Below, one piece after another: positions 56,096 to 64,000 of a DNA stretch of 64,000 bases. A program made the position numbers and the translations under genes. Each line of letters begins with the position of its first letter. The first letter of the stretch is position 1. The DNA is from Streptomyces sp. ISL-100 (lineage in GTDB: Bacteria > Actinomycetota > Actinomycetes > Streptomycetales > Streptomycetaceae), in the NCBI RefSeq assembly GCF_018614615.1, contig NZ_JAGGOK010000018.1, positions 1-64,000 on the forward strand. Direction: 5' to 3'. The notes under the pieces were generated by a model that was given only the letters and a program-made list of their open reading frames with translations, was not told the DNA's origin and made no database searches.

Positions 56096-57135
56096 GGGGA
56101 TGGCTGCGCATCGCCCTTGTTCACAAGTGCGGGCGATGGGTTGAGCGCTGCTGGCCGACTCAGCAAAACTCGGCGATCTCCGTCGGGTTCCCTTGCCTCA
56201 GGAGCGCGCTGTCGTCAGCGGCCTGCAGGGTCGGTTGCTGAGGTAGATCGGCTTACCTTTCAGGCCCTGCGAGGTCGCATGTCGGCACGACTGACCAGGG
56301 CTCTGGCGCTGAAGCTCTCAACCTCCAAGCGCATTAGGGAGCTTATCACCGGGTGTGAGCAGCCCGTGACGGCTTCTGATCCATGCACCCAGGGCCTGCG
56401 GGTGCTGTAGCGCCGGTGGGAGCGGAGATGGGCGACGTTGTCGAAGGACAGGGCGCAGTCATGAGAGGGCGTACCCGTCCGTCGGGTTCGGCCGCGCATC
56501 TGCCGAGCGAGGAAGGCGACGCTCTCGGTCACGCTCGGGGCTATGTCCGCCCCGAGCGAGCATGTGGCCGGCGTCTTCGACAGGCCCCAGGGTGGCCAGT
56601 CCGCCGGCGATGCGTAATGCCCGGGTGAGTGTTTCGCTCTGGCTATAGGGCACGGCCGAGTCTGCCTGCCGTGGACCAAAAGGAAGGGCGGGGGCGCTGC
56701 AGATCCCCGGTCGGCCCCTGAAGCTTGGGTGGACTGGCCCTCTTCGTCTACAAGGTTGTGACTGCGGCCAGGTGCGCGAGTTCGTTTTGCTTCTTCTTCA
56801 CGGTAGCTGCCCTTGCGGGGGCGGTCGTCGGCATCCGCAAGTCCTGGCAGCTGGTGCGGCTGGCCAGCATTGAGCCGACGGGTTGTGCGGGCAACAAGGT
56901 GGAGGCCATCACAGTAGTTGATCCAGAACCCCAAGTACTGATCGATAAAGTCACTCGTTGGGTCGACGTGGGGCTTTCTGGTGAGAACGGGAAACGCGGC
57001 AGAAAAATTGCCATCAGCGCACACCCGTCCGGTTGGCTCATTCGTCTCACAGTCAGCGGCCTTCTCAGCGGCCGCATCCAGGGCATTTGGAGCACTCATC
57101 TTGATAAGCCGCATACAGCGTACTCGTCGAGCGTC
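56096..57135. other. Gene-poor stretch, no intact gene recognised
   Basis: About 1 kb with mixed GC. Long frames on both strands (for example 56260-57204 minus) show no consistent third-position bias and no recognisable motif. Probably decayed sequence between fragments. Confidence 0.45.
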
Positions 57136-57556
57136 CGCGATTGTCATCACTACCGCCAAGAACCTCGGCCTCACCAACACGCACTTCGATTCGTTCGACG
57201 GCATCGGCAGAGGCGCGAACTACTCGACACCGCGCGACCTGACGAAGCTTGCGAGCAGCGCGATGAAGTACTCGACGTTCCGCACGGTCGTCAAGACCAA
57301 GGCGACCAAGCAGAAAGTCACCACGAAGACCGGCGGTTACCGCTATATGCCGTGGACGAACACCAATACCTTGCTCGGCAGCTACCCGGGTGCCATCGGC
57401 GTCAAGACCGGTTCGGGCCCGGAGGCCAAGTACTGCCTGGTATTCGCGGCCACCCGTAACGGCAAGACGGTCATCGGTACGGCGCTGACCTCGTCTTCGG
57501 TGGCCAATCGTACGGCGGACGCGAAGAAGATGATGGATTACGCCTTCAAGAAGTAG
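57136..57556 (+). pseudogene. 5'-truncated D-alanyl-D-alanine carboxypeptidase (dacA-like)
   Basis: TAKNLGLTNTHFDSFDGIG, YSTPRDLTKLASSAMKYSTF, YMPWTNTNTLLGSYPGAIG and VKTGSGPEAKYCLVFAATR are the C-terminal third of a PBP5-type carboxypeptidase, including its KTG motif. The SxxK and SxN motifs and the signal peptide are missing; homology starts abruptly near 57136. The frame upstream (from ATG 56981) is unrelated. The remaining part keeps the MMDYAFKK end, so the loss is at the 5' side. An inverted repeat GGG(CC)TGCTC/GAGCAGACCC follows the stop (57577-57627). Confidence 0.75.
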
Positions 57557-58067
57557 GCGACAGAGGGGGCGTCGGAAGGGCCTGCTCGCGATCATTCCCA
57601 TGTGTACGGGAGGCGGGAGCAGACCCTTCTCGCTTGCTCGAAGAGCCCCACTCGAAGCCGCCAAAGCATGCTGTTCCTGCACCACGGTTCGTTGGACGAG
57701 CGGATGGATCCACCAGTCGCGACGGCCCTGTCTACCCGGCCCCTACACCGTGAACAACTGGGCATAGGTCATCAGGTGACCGCCGCGGACGGTGTCGGAG
57801 ACTTCGGGTTAGCGGCCGAGCCCCAGGCCGCCGGGGAAGGCCGTTACGTGCGACGGATTTCCGTTCCCGCGCGCCGGCCCCGTCTCCCCAGATCGGGGGC
57901 CAACTTCCCTGCGAACACACGGCTGTCGGCTGGTGGTGGGAGGACAGCCACGCTCCGTTCTTCGGGCCGGGTTCCGTGTCCTTGCCCTGGAGCATGGTCC
58001 GGCTGGCCCCAACGCAACGGTGAGGCAGACGCTGTTGGTAGACGTCGCTCCACTCCGGTTAATCCAC
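57557..58067. other. Decayed intergenic stretch
   Basis: About 500 bp. I recognise no gene; the + frame here runs into the transposase fragment at 58068 but has no transposase motif itself. Confidence 0.45.
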
Positions 58068-58155
58068 CCGACGCCGCCCACTGGCCCCTGCTGATCACCC
58101 CGGGGCAGTGGGGCGACGCTCCGCAGTTCATTCCGGTCATGGAACGGGTCGGCGG
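58068..58155 (+). pseudogene. IS5-type transposase fragment
   Basis: AHWPLLITPGQWGDAPQFIP followed by VMERV matches the DDE-domain segment of IS5-family transposases common in Streptomyces (LxPGQxGDxxxFxxVM). Only about 30 codons survive, with no flanking transposase sequence or ends. Confidence 0.55.
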
Positions 58156-58581
58156 TATGAGCACCGCATGACGACGACAACCACACCGAGCGTGGCCAGC
58201 GCAGTCTCATCGCCGAGCACGACCTGGGGGCCCGCCGCTTGACGGCTGACTTCCGACGGACATGCCCCCTGCTGATAACAACAGTGAGGTCTTCCAGTGA
58301 TGAGCAACACACGGTAACTTATTGTGACATCTCGCGGGCTGGTGGTGGCTCACGAGTGAGAGCCAGGCCTGATTCCGAGTCAGGTTAATGACGGTCAGTC
58401 ACCAGCCTTGCGCCAATGAAAGGCGCCGACAGGTCTAGACCCTTCCCGTGGAGCCCTTTTGCGTTTAGATTCTTGCCTGATCGCGAGACGACCAAGGCAG
58501 CGTTCGCACCGGGGGATCTATCAGTGCGAGGGCTCCTCTTGCGATCTCGACCACGTCACATGCACTACAAGGGGGGCACCC
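58156..58581. other. Upstream region of the secreted-protein operon
   Basis: About 425 bp of lower GC. It presumably holds the promoter of the gene at 58582; no clear -10/-35 pair or repeat was identified. Confidence 0.45.
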
Positions 58582-59133
58582 ATGCCCGTCACTACTCATC
58601 TGAGGTACGTCCTACGCTCCGTAGTGGCCGCAACTACGCTTGCCGCGATCGGCCTGACGGCTCCTCAGGTCTCTGCTGCCGAAGGCCCCTCGGCATCCGG
58701 TGTGGCGATATCGCCCACCGCGTCCAAGGCCACGCGCACTATTGCCGCCGCCCAGACCGAGGCGGTACGGGCGACGTCGAACCTCTGTGGCTCTACTTAT
58801 GTGCTGCAGTCCGCTGAACGCCTGCCGGATGCACGGCGTTTCGGCACCCTGTTCACCTACACCCGGGGAAACGCTGGGTACACAGGAGCCTGTGCGGTCT
58901 TCGACAACAACACTGGCACGGCGAAGTACATGAAGCTCAAGCTGTGCACCAACAGGACCGAGCCTAGGTGTGACACCGATGAGGGCACCTTTAGCCAGTA
59001 CGCGGGTCCTGTCACCATCACGGGCACACACAGCGAGATCTTCTGCTCCAAGTCGACCGCGATCATGAAGAGCACCAAGACCTCCACGGCAGCGCTGATC
59101 GACCGGGTCGACTACGCCACGCCATGCAACTGA
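58582..59133 (+). CDS. Secreted hypothetical protein
   Basis: A 183-residue exported protein. Signal peptide at residues 1-33 (YVLRSVVAATTLAAIGLTAPQVSAAE). The mature part is small and has four cysteines in NLCGSTYVLQSAERL, TGACAVFDNN, LKLCTNRTEPRCDTDEG and FCSKSTAI plus a terminal one (ATPCN), suggesting disulfide bonds. ATG behind AAGGGGGG. It overlaps the next gene by 10 bp, so the two are made together. Family not recognised. Confidence 0.75.
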   Translation: MPVTTHLRYVLRSVVAATTLAAIGLTAPQVSAAEGPSASGVAISPTASKATRTIAAAQTEAVRATSNLCGSTYVLQSAERLPDARRFGTLFTYTRGNAGYTGACAVFDNNTGTAKYMKLKLCTNRTEPRCDTDEGTFSQYAGPVTITGTHSEIFCSKSTAIMKSTKTSTAALIDRVDYATPCN

Positions 59134-59819
59134 GAGCAGATGCGCCTCGGCGCGTTTCACCGTCGAGCCCGCTTGGCAGGCGGGTCAGGACACTGGCGCT
59201 GAGCGCTGCGGGGCTCACGGCTTGCCTATTCATTGTCTCCTGCAGCGGGACCAATGGGGACGGTAAGCATGCAGTCGACAGTGCTGCGGCGGCCTCGAAA
59301 TCGTCTCGCCCCGATTCAGCGTCGCTTCCAGCCCCGAGCGAGCCAGCGTCGGCCAAACCCTCAGTTGTTGCGGCGCCTCCGTCCCTCTCAGCGACCGTAG
59401 ACCCGAACCAAGAGGCGGCGGACGAGGCTCCTGCGGAGCGAGTCGCGGGCGCGCCCAGCGGGGACCCGATCGCGTCGTCCACGCCCAGCGGTGTGGCCTC
59501 GGGCAGCGAGTCCTTTGGTCGTCCCGTCGCCACCGATGGGGATGTCGTGGTCTATACGCCCACCCGAACCAGGTCCGGGCTGATCATCCCAGTGAAGATC
59601 ACGAACAAGGGTGACCGGCGGGCTATTTATCGAGTGGACTTTCGCGTCACTGGTCCAGGTGGGTTCCAGGCGACGGCTCACATCGAGACTGCGGTAGTCG
59701 GCCTCTACCCGGGCACATCGTGGCCGACTGAACTCACCGCTGAGGACCCTGGCAAGCCGGTGCCGGAGCATCCGATCGTGACGATCGAGAAGAACGCTAA
59801 GCAGGAACTCCGTAGCTGA
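59124..59819 (+). CDS. Hypothetical lipoprotein
   Basis: A 231-residue protein. After RRVRTLALSAAGLTACLFIVSCSG, with lipobox FIVSC, comes a Ser/Ala/Pro-rich linker (residues 45-120) that would span the cell wall, then a small beta-sandwich (VVVYTPTRTRSGLIIPVKITNKGDRRAIYRVDFRVTG type), resembling extracellular immunoglobulin-like domains of the FxLYD/DUF4352 kind. The ATG lies within the last codons of the preceding secreted-protein gene. Both may act together on the cell surface. Confidence 0.72.
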   Translation: MQLRADAPRRVSPSSPLGRRVRTLALSAAGLTACLFIVSCSGTNGDGKHAVDSAAAASKSSRPDSASLPAPSEPASAKPSVVAAPPSLSATVDPNQEAADEAPAERVAGAPSGDPIASSTPSGVASGSESFGRPVATDGDVVVYTPTRTRSGLIIPVKITNKGDRRAIYRVDFRVTGPGGFQATAHIETAVVGLYPGTSWPTELTAEDPGKPVPEHPIVTIEKNAKQELRS

Positions 59820-59830
59820 CCCAGTGGGAG

Positions 59831-59861
59831 GGGGCCCGCCCGCCAACGCGCTGCGGGCCCC
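59831..59861 (+). terminator. Terminator of the secreted-protein/lipoprotein operon
   Basis: Nine-bp stem GGGGCCCGC/GCGGGCCCC with a 13-base loop, 12 bases past the lipoprotein stop. Confidence 0.75.
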
Positions 59862-60054
59862 TGGTATTTGACTCTCCTGCCGGCGTCTCGGAGACCAACC
59901 GCCGACTGCCCGCAGGACGGGCCTTGGGCGCGACTATGCCCAGGGGTGTCGGCACGCCGCCGACAGCTCCCAGAGATCGTGGGCCACCACCGTAGGACGC
60001 CGTCAGCGTAAGCCAAGCAGGCCCACTTCTGACGTGCGACGCCTCGGTAGCTAG

Positions 60055-61716
60055 CCTCGGGCTTTCACGTGGCTCGGTGTCCGATGCATGATCGGAAACG
60101 CGAAGAGTGCTCCTGACCTGCAACGATGGGACTTGTCTAGGGTCCAGGTCGTCGCATGAAAGAAGCACTCCTCAGGTGAAGAAGCGTATCGGGTCCTATC
60201 CGCGTGTCCGCATCGAGGGCGGTGGCCGGGCAGCGGTCTCCCAGGCCGGAGGGGTGCTGCTGGTCGAGACCGTCCGCAAGAGCGGACTGGACACCGCGAT
60301 ATCGGCGGCGCTCGCGCCGTGGCGGCGGCCACGGGCGGTGCACGATCCGGGGAAGATCCTGCTCGATGTAGCTCTCTCGGTCGCGCTCGGCGGGGACTGC
60401 CTCGCGGATGTCGCGGTGCTGCGGGCCGAGCCGGCCGTGTTCGGGCCGGTTGCCTCCGACCCGACCGTCTCCCGGCTCATCGACAAGCTTGCCGCGGGCG
60501 GTCCGAAGACTCTGACCGCGATCCGGTCGGCGCGGGCCGAAGTGCGCGAGCGGGTCTGGAAGTTGGGCGGCGCCTCGTCGCCGGACGCCACCGGTCAGGT
60601 GATCGTGGACGTGGACGGGGTGCTGGTCCTGGCTCACTCCGACAAGCAGGACGCGGCCGCGACCTGGAAGAAGACCTACGGACATCATCCGCTGATGGGC
60701 TTCGTCGACCACGGACGCGGCGGCACCGGAGAGCCGGTGGCCGCGCTGTTGCGGCCCGGGAACGCGGGCAGCAACACCGCCGCCGATCACATCACCGCCA
60801 CCCAGCTCGCCTTGGCCCAGCTCCCGAAGCGATATCGGCGAGGCCGCTCCACTTTGATCCGCACCGACTCCGGCGGCGGGACGCATGAGTTCGTGGCCTG
60901 GCTCGCGAAACGCGGGAGGTGGCTGTCGTACTCGGTCGGGATGACCATCACGGAGCAGATTCACCAGGCCGTCCAGCGCGTGCCCGCCTCCGCCTGGACG
61001 CCCGCCGTCGAACCAGGCGGCGAGATCCGCGACGGCGCCTGGACCGCCGAGCTCGACGGTGACGTCCTGAAAGGCTGGCCAAGAGGGATGCGGCTGATCG
61101 TTCGCAAGGAACGTCCGCACCCGGGCGCCCAGTTGCGGTTCACCGATGCCGATGGACTGCGGCTGACCTGCTTCGCCACCAACACCACCGACGTCCCGAT
61201 CGCCGCACTGGAACTGCGGCACCGCCAACGCGCACGAGCCGAGGACCGCATCCGCAATGCGCGCGCCACCGGCCTGCGGAACCTGCCCCTGCACGACACC
61301 ACGCAGAACCAGATCTGGCTGGAGATCGTCCAGCTCGCGCTCGACCTGCTGGCCTGGCTGCCAATGCTCGCCCTGACCGGCAAACCCCGCCTCTGGGAAC
61401 CACGCCGCCTGCGGCTACGACTGTTCTCCGCCGCCGCCCAGCTCGTCACCACCGCCCGCCGCCGGCATCTGAGATTCACCCGCCACTGGCCCTGGACCGA
61501 CGTGATCACAGGCGCGATCGAGCGACTCGAGGCCCTTCCAAACCCCGGCTGACCAGCAACAACCACCCGCCCCAACGAGCAGCACCACCCACCCCGGAAC
61601 CGTGGAAACCGGCGCACACCCGACGCGACAGCCGGGCCATCGGCCTACCCGTCACCGATCCGACATGCGGAAACGGGCCGCCGGAGAATCCGACGACCCG
61701 TCACGAAAGATCGAGG
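60055..61716 (+). mobile_element. IS1380-family insertion sequence
   Basis: A 1662-bp element. The left end CCTCGGGCTTTC and right end (read inward) CCTCGATCTTTC are imperfect inverted repeats beginning with CC, as in this family. Both ends are flanked by CTAG (60051-60054 and 61717-61720), a 4-bp target duplication of the expected size. It has one complete transposase gene. It inserted between the lipoprotein operon and the gene at 61836. Confidence 0.82.
60176..61552 (+). CDS. IS1380-family transposase
   Basis: A 458-residue DDE transposase, full length for the family. N-terminus VKKRIGSYPRVRIEGGGRAA with GGDCLADVAVLRAEP, catalytic Asp in VIVDVDGVLV, second Asp in LIRTDSGGGTHEF and Glu in RQRARAEDRIRNARATG (the Y-E-R-I-like region). 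The GTG start at 60176 lies behind CTCCTCAG with no strong ribosome site; the frame upstream from 60107 is outside the conserved part. No frameshift or stop is seen, so it may be active. Confidence 0.92.
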   Translation: MKKRIGSYPRVRIEGGGRAAVSQAGGVLLVETVRKSGLDTAISAALAPWRRPRAVHDPGKILLDVALSVALGGDCLADVAVLRAEPAVFGPVASDPTVSRLIDKLAAGGPKTLTAIRSARAEVRERVWKLGGASSPDATGQVIVDVDGVLVLAHSDKQDAAATWKKTYGHHPLMGFVDHGRGGTGEPVAALLRPGNAGSNTAADHITATQLALAQLPKRYRRGRSTLIRTDSGGGTHEFVAWLAKRGRWLSYSVGMTITEQIHQAVQRVPASAWTPAVEPGGEIRDGAWTAELDGDVLKGWPRGMRLIVRKERPHPGAQLRFTDADGLRLTCFATNTTDVPIAALELRHRQRARAEDRIRNARATGLRNLPLHDTTQNQIWLEIVQLALDLLAWLPMLALTGKPRLWEPRRLRLRLFSAAAQLVTTARRRHLRFTRHWPWTDVITGAIERLEALPNPG

Positions 61717-61835
61717 CTAGACCGTCGCCGTAAGTGCAGCACCAACGCACCGGTGCTGCACTCCAGCTCCATAACACCGGGTACTGGCTCGGCCATGCCC
61801 CGCGCTCATGCGCCACTAACGCTAGAGGATTTGCT

Positions 61836-62372
61836 GTGAACCGCACCATCATGCGCCTGTCCACGTTTACCGCGACGGCTGCCGCCCTGAGCGCAGTCAT
61901 GCTGACGTCGCACTCCGCGAGCGCAGCTGAGACCTGCTCGACGGCCAACGGCAACGTACGAGCCATCGACCTGCCCGGGCTCAAGCCGGATACCCAGATC
62001 GGTGCCGAAGTCTGTGCCGACCCCTCTTCCGACGGAAAGATAAAGGCCAACACCACGCTCAACTGGGGCATCCTGGATGACCAAGTACAGGACACCGGTA
62101 AGCGATTCACGTCGTTCAAGGTGACCACTCGTTTGGAAAACCGTCCGACGTCTTCCGGCACCGACAGCGTGGTGACCAGCACCACGTGCGACTTCACAGA
62201 CAAGCTCAACCAGAACTACGCCAACGCAACCGGGCTGACATGTTCCTCGCCGGCCGCCGTCTTCAACCCGGATCTGTGGTGGTCGGGCGACGCGACCGTC
62301 GTCTACGACATCGAAGCAGACGGCAAGGGCGCCATCACCTGGCAGCTCACCGGATCTCCGCTCGTCAGCTGA
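61836..62372 (+). CDS. Secreted hypothetical protein
   Basis: A 178-residue exported protein with signal peptide MRLSTFTATAAALSAVMLTS ending HSASAAE. The mature part has cysteines in AETCSTANG, GAEVCADP, TTCDFTD and LTCSSPAA, so probably two disulfides, and aromatic PDLWWSGDATVVYDIE. The GTG at 61836 follows GAGGA; an ATG five codons later (MRLST) is the alternative. The IS1380 element lies just upstream and may have displaced its promoter. Family not recognised. Confidence 0.72.
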   Translation: MNRTIMRLSTFTATAAALSAVMLTSHSASAAETCSTANGNVRAIDLPGLKPDTQIGAEVCADPSSDGKIKANTTLNWGILDDQVQDTGKRFTSFKVTTRLENRPTSSGTDSVVTSTTCDFTDKLNQNYANATGLTCSSPAAVFNPDLWWSGDATVVYDIEADGKGAITWQLTGSPLVS

Positions 62373-62668
62373 ACGACAGAAGCAGAACAAGGCCACCGCG
62401 CCCAGTAGCCAAAGCGCCACCGGGTTCGCGCCGGCGTGCATTACCGGCATCACCTTGGCCGCCAGCGCGCTCGGTACCGCGACCACCAGCAATTGACCGG
62501 GGCGGCAGCCGCCCTGCCCAGGAGGGCTGCCACCAAGAGCAGCCACCTGCGCGGGCGAAGCTGCCGCCCCGGTTCGTGGCGTTCTGCATACGACGCCCCG
62601 GTGCTGATCAACCGTCCCTGCCGATGGGGAGCGCGGTGCTGTGAACAACGAAAAGAGAGAAGATCCAA
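62373..62668. other. Intergenic stretch with a possible membrane-protein remnant
   Basis: About 300 bp. The minus strand encodes LLVVAVPSALAAKVMPVMHA then PVALWLLGAVALFCFCR, two hydrophobic segments of a possible membrane-protein fragment, without a proper start. An inverted repeat GGGGCGGCAGC/GCTGCCGCCCC lies near 62496-62572. Confidence 0.35.
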
Positions 62669-64000
62669 GATGGCAGACGAGCGCGTTCTCGAGGCTCAGA
62701 AGTGGGTCAACTCCACTTACAGCAACGTCCTTGGCTACAAGAAGTGCCCCGAAGACGGCAAAACGGGATGGGGCACAATGTACTCCCTGACTCACGCCCT
62801 TCAGTACGAACTCGGCATTACCAACCTGTCCAACAGCTTCGGCCCCACGACACTCAATTCACTCACACAGCGGGGCGGGGTTAAGGAAGGAGAAAAGAAC
62901 GAAAACATCGTCAAGGTTATCCAGAGCGCTTGCTACTGCAAGGGATTCGATCCCGGCGGCATCAATGGCACGTACGGAATGACTACCCGAAGCGCCATCT
63001 CAGCCATGATGACGAAGATGGGCATCGGCTCAGAATTCGACATGACGAAGGGGTACCTGGATCCGAAGGTGTTCAAGGCCATGCTCACCATGGATGCTTA
63101 TACCGTCGTGTCTGGCGGTACGGAAGAAGTGCGAACGATCCAGCAGTGGTTCAACAGCCGGTACTGGAAGAAATCCCCGTTCTTCATCATCCCTTGCGAC
63201 GGTCACTACACCCGCGATGTACAGCAAGCCGTGATGAAGGCCCTACAGCTGGAAATGGGCCTCGAGGAATCCTCCGTCACCGGTAACTTCGGGCCAGGCA
63301 CCCAAGCAGGGCTGAAGAACCGTACTCTCAGCGAAGGCTCGACAGGAATCTTCGTTCAGCTTTTTTCCGCCGCGTGCGTATTCAACGGCAAAGTAAACAA
63401 TCTCATCACATCATTCAAGTCCACCTACGACGCCAAGCTGGCTCAGTACGTCTCAGCGTTCCAATCGTTCTCCAAGCTCGCCAGCACCGACGGGCGAGCA
63501 GACTACGACACGTGGTGTCAACTGTTGGTATCCATGGGGAACCCAGACCGCAAGGCCACCGCCTGCGATACCCGCTTCACCATTTCGCTGTCACGTGCCA
63601 AGGCACTCAAAGCGTCAGGGTACGAGGTCGTCGGACGCTACCTTGATGAGGAAGTGCTCGACCCGAAGCACGACCTCAATAAGGAACTGATGCCAGGCGA
63701 ACTCGATGCGATCTTTGACGGGGGAATGAAGGTGTTCCCTATCTCCCAGTACATCGGCCGCTACCTCTCGAATTTTACCTTCGATCAGGGCTTCAACCAC
63801 GCGGTAAAGGCTCATGACCGCGCTGAGGGTTACAAGTTCAATCGCGGAACAGCCATTTACTTCGCTGTGGACTACGATGCAACTACCGAACAGATAACGT
63901 CCAACATTGTCCCCTACTTCACAGGCATCCAGGCGGGACTGAACCACAAGGGAAAGAAATACATAGCGGGTGTTTATGGATCCCGCAATGTATGCTCTCG
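62669..64000 (+). CDS. Leaderless peptidoglycan-binding / DUF1906 glycoside-hydrolase-like protein (partial)
   Basis: An open frame of 444 codons running off the window. ATG behind AAAGAGAGAAG, then ADERVLEAQKWVNSTY. Residues about 1-270 contain three peptidoglycan-binding-like modules (NSFGPTTLNSLTQRGG, GGINGTYGMTTRSAISAMM, TGNFGPGTQAGLKN). From about 300, SLSRAKALKASGYEVVGRYL, KVFPISQYIGRY and GTAIYFAVDYDAT belong to the DUF1906 (Rv2525c-like) glycoside-hydrolase-like barrel; the Asp of AVDYD is the putative active-site acid. There is no signal peptide. GC is near 55 percent by local count, far below neighbours, suggesting transfer. The C-terminal end is missing. Confidence 0.82.

Noticed and set aside
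56260..57204. A 314-codon minus-strand frame
   Set aside because: No third-position bias, no recognisable motif, and it crosses the boundary of the dacA fragment.

Overview
The window is high-GC, densely coded DNA from a Streptomyces-type actinomycete. Evidence is the strong third-position GC bias, frequent GTG starts behind AGGAGG-like ribosome sites, long GC-rich hairpin terminators, and gene sets I know from Streptomyces (xylFGH/rok7B7/ngcEFG, sacA, glyoxylate genes with a RamB-like regulator, cbtBA). No rRNA, tRNA or CRISPR array was seen.

Positions 1-30,600 form a conserved core block that matches, from memory, the S. coelicolor order SCO6016 down to SCO5998. It holds a beta-propeller protein, an NYN-domain protein, a GT39-like membrane glycosyltransferase, an amino-acid permease, dxs, xylH-xylG-xylF with the ROK regulator rok7B7, the N-acetylglucosamine/chitobiose importer ngcGFE, a secreted GH92 mannosidase, an uncharacterised NTPase plus membrane-anchored binding-protein pair, aconitase, a leaderless metzincin protease, and an XRE-MurA fusion. 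The theme is sugar and aminosugar uptake, precursor supply and cell-wall or TCA control. A DasR-like site lies in front of ngcE, and aconitase and the XRE-MurA fusion share one palindromic operator type.

Positions 30,600-37,000 are accessory. A complete tyrosine integrase (probable CTG start) and an excisionase are followed by a second recombinase that has lost its catalytic residues, gene remnants, a DUF4365 nuclease-like gene with a frameshifted partner, a coiled-coil winged-helix-like protein preceded by four TGACGCTC repeats, and a severed 3' end of a tRNA/rRNA uracil methyltransferase gene. This looks like the decayed residue of one or more integrative elements, and it also marks a synteny break.

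Positions 37,400-55,150 form a metabolic block centred on cobalamin and C2/C3 metabolism. A cobalamin riboswitch controls cbtB-cbtA (cobalt uptake), next to a histidine-phosphatase-fold pseudoenzyme. AdoCbl-dependent methylmalonyl-CoA mutase (mutA-mutB) and its GTPase chaperone meaB follow. The B12-independent methionine synthase metE carries its own cobalamin riboswitch. Beyond it are 3-hydroxybutyryl-CoA dehydrogenase, malate synthase, isocitrate lyase and a divergent RamB-like regulator.

Positions 55,150-64,000 are a low-conservation zone of gene fragments (DUF4396, ychF, dacA, IS5-type transposase), small secreted or lipid-anchored proteins, an intact IS1380-family element with recognisable ends and a CTAG target duplication, and, running off the right edge, a lower-GC gene for a leaderless peptidoglycan-binding/DUF1906 protein. 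This pattern resembles a chromosome-arm region.
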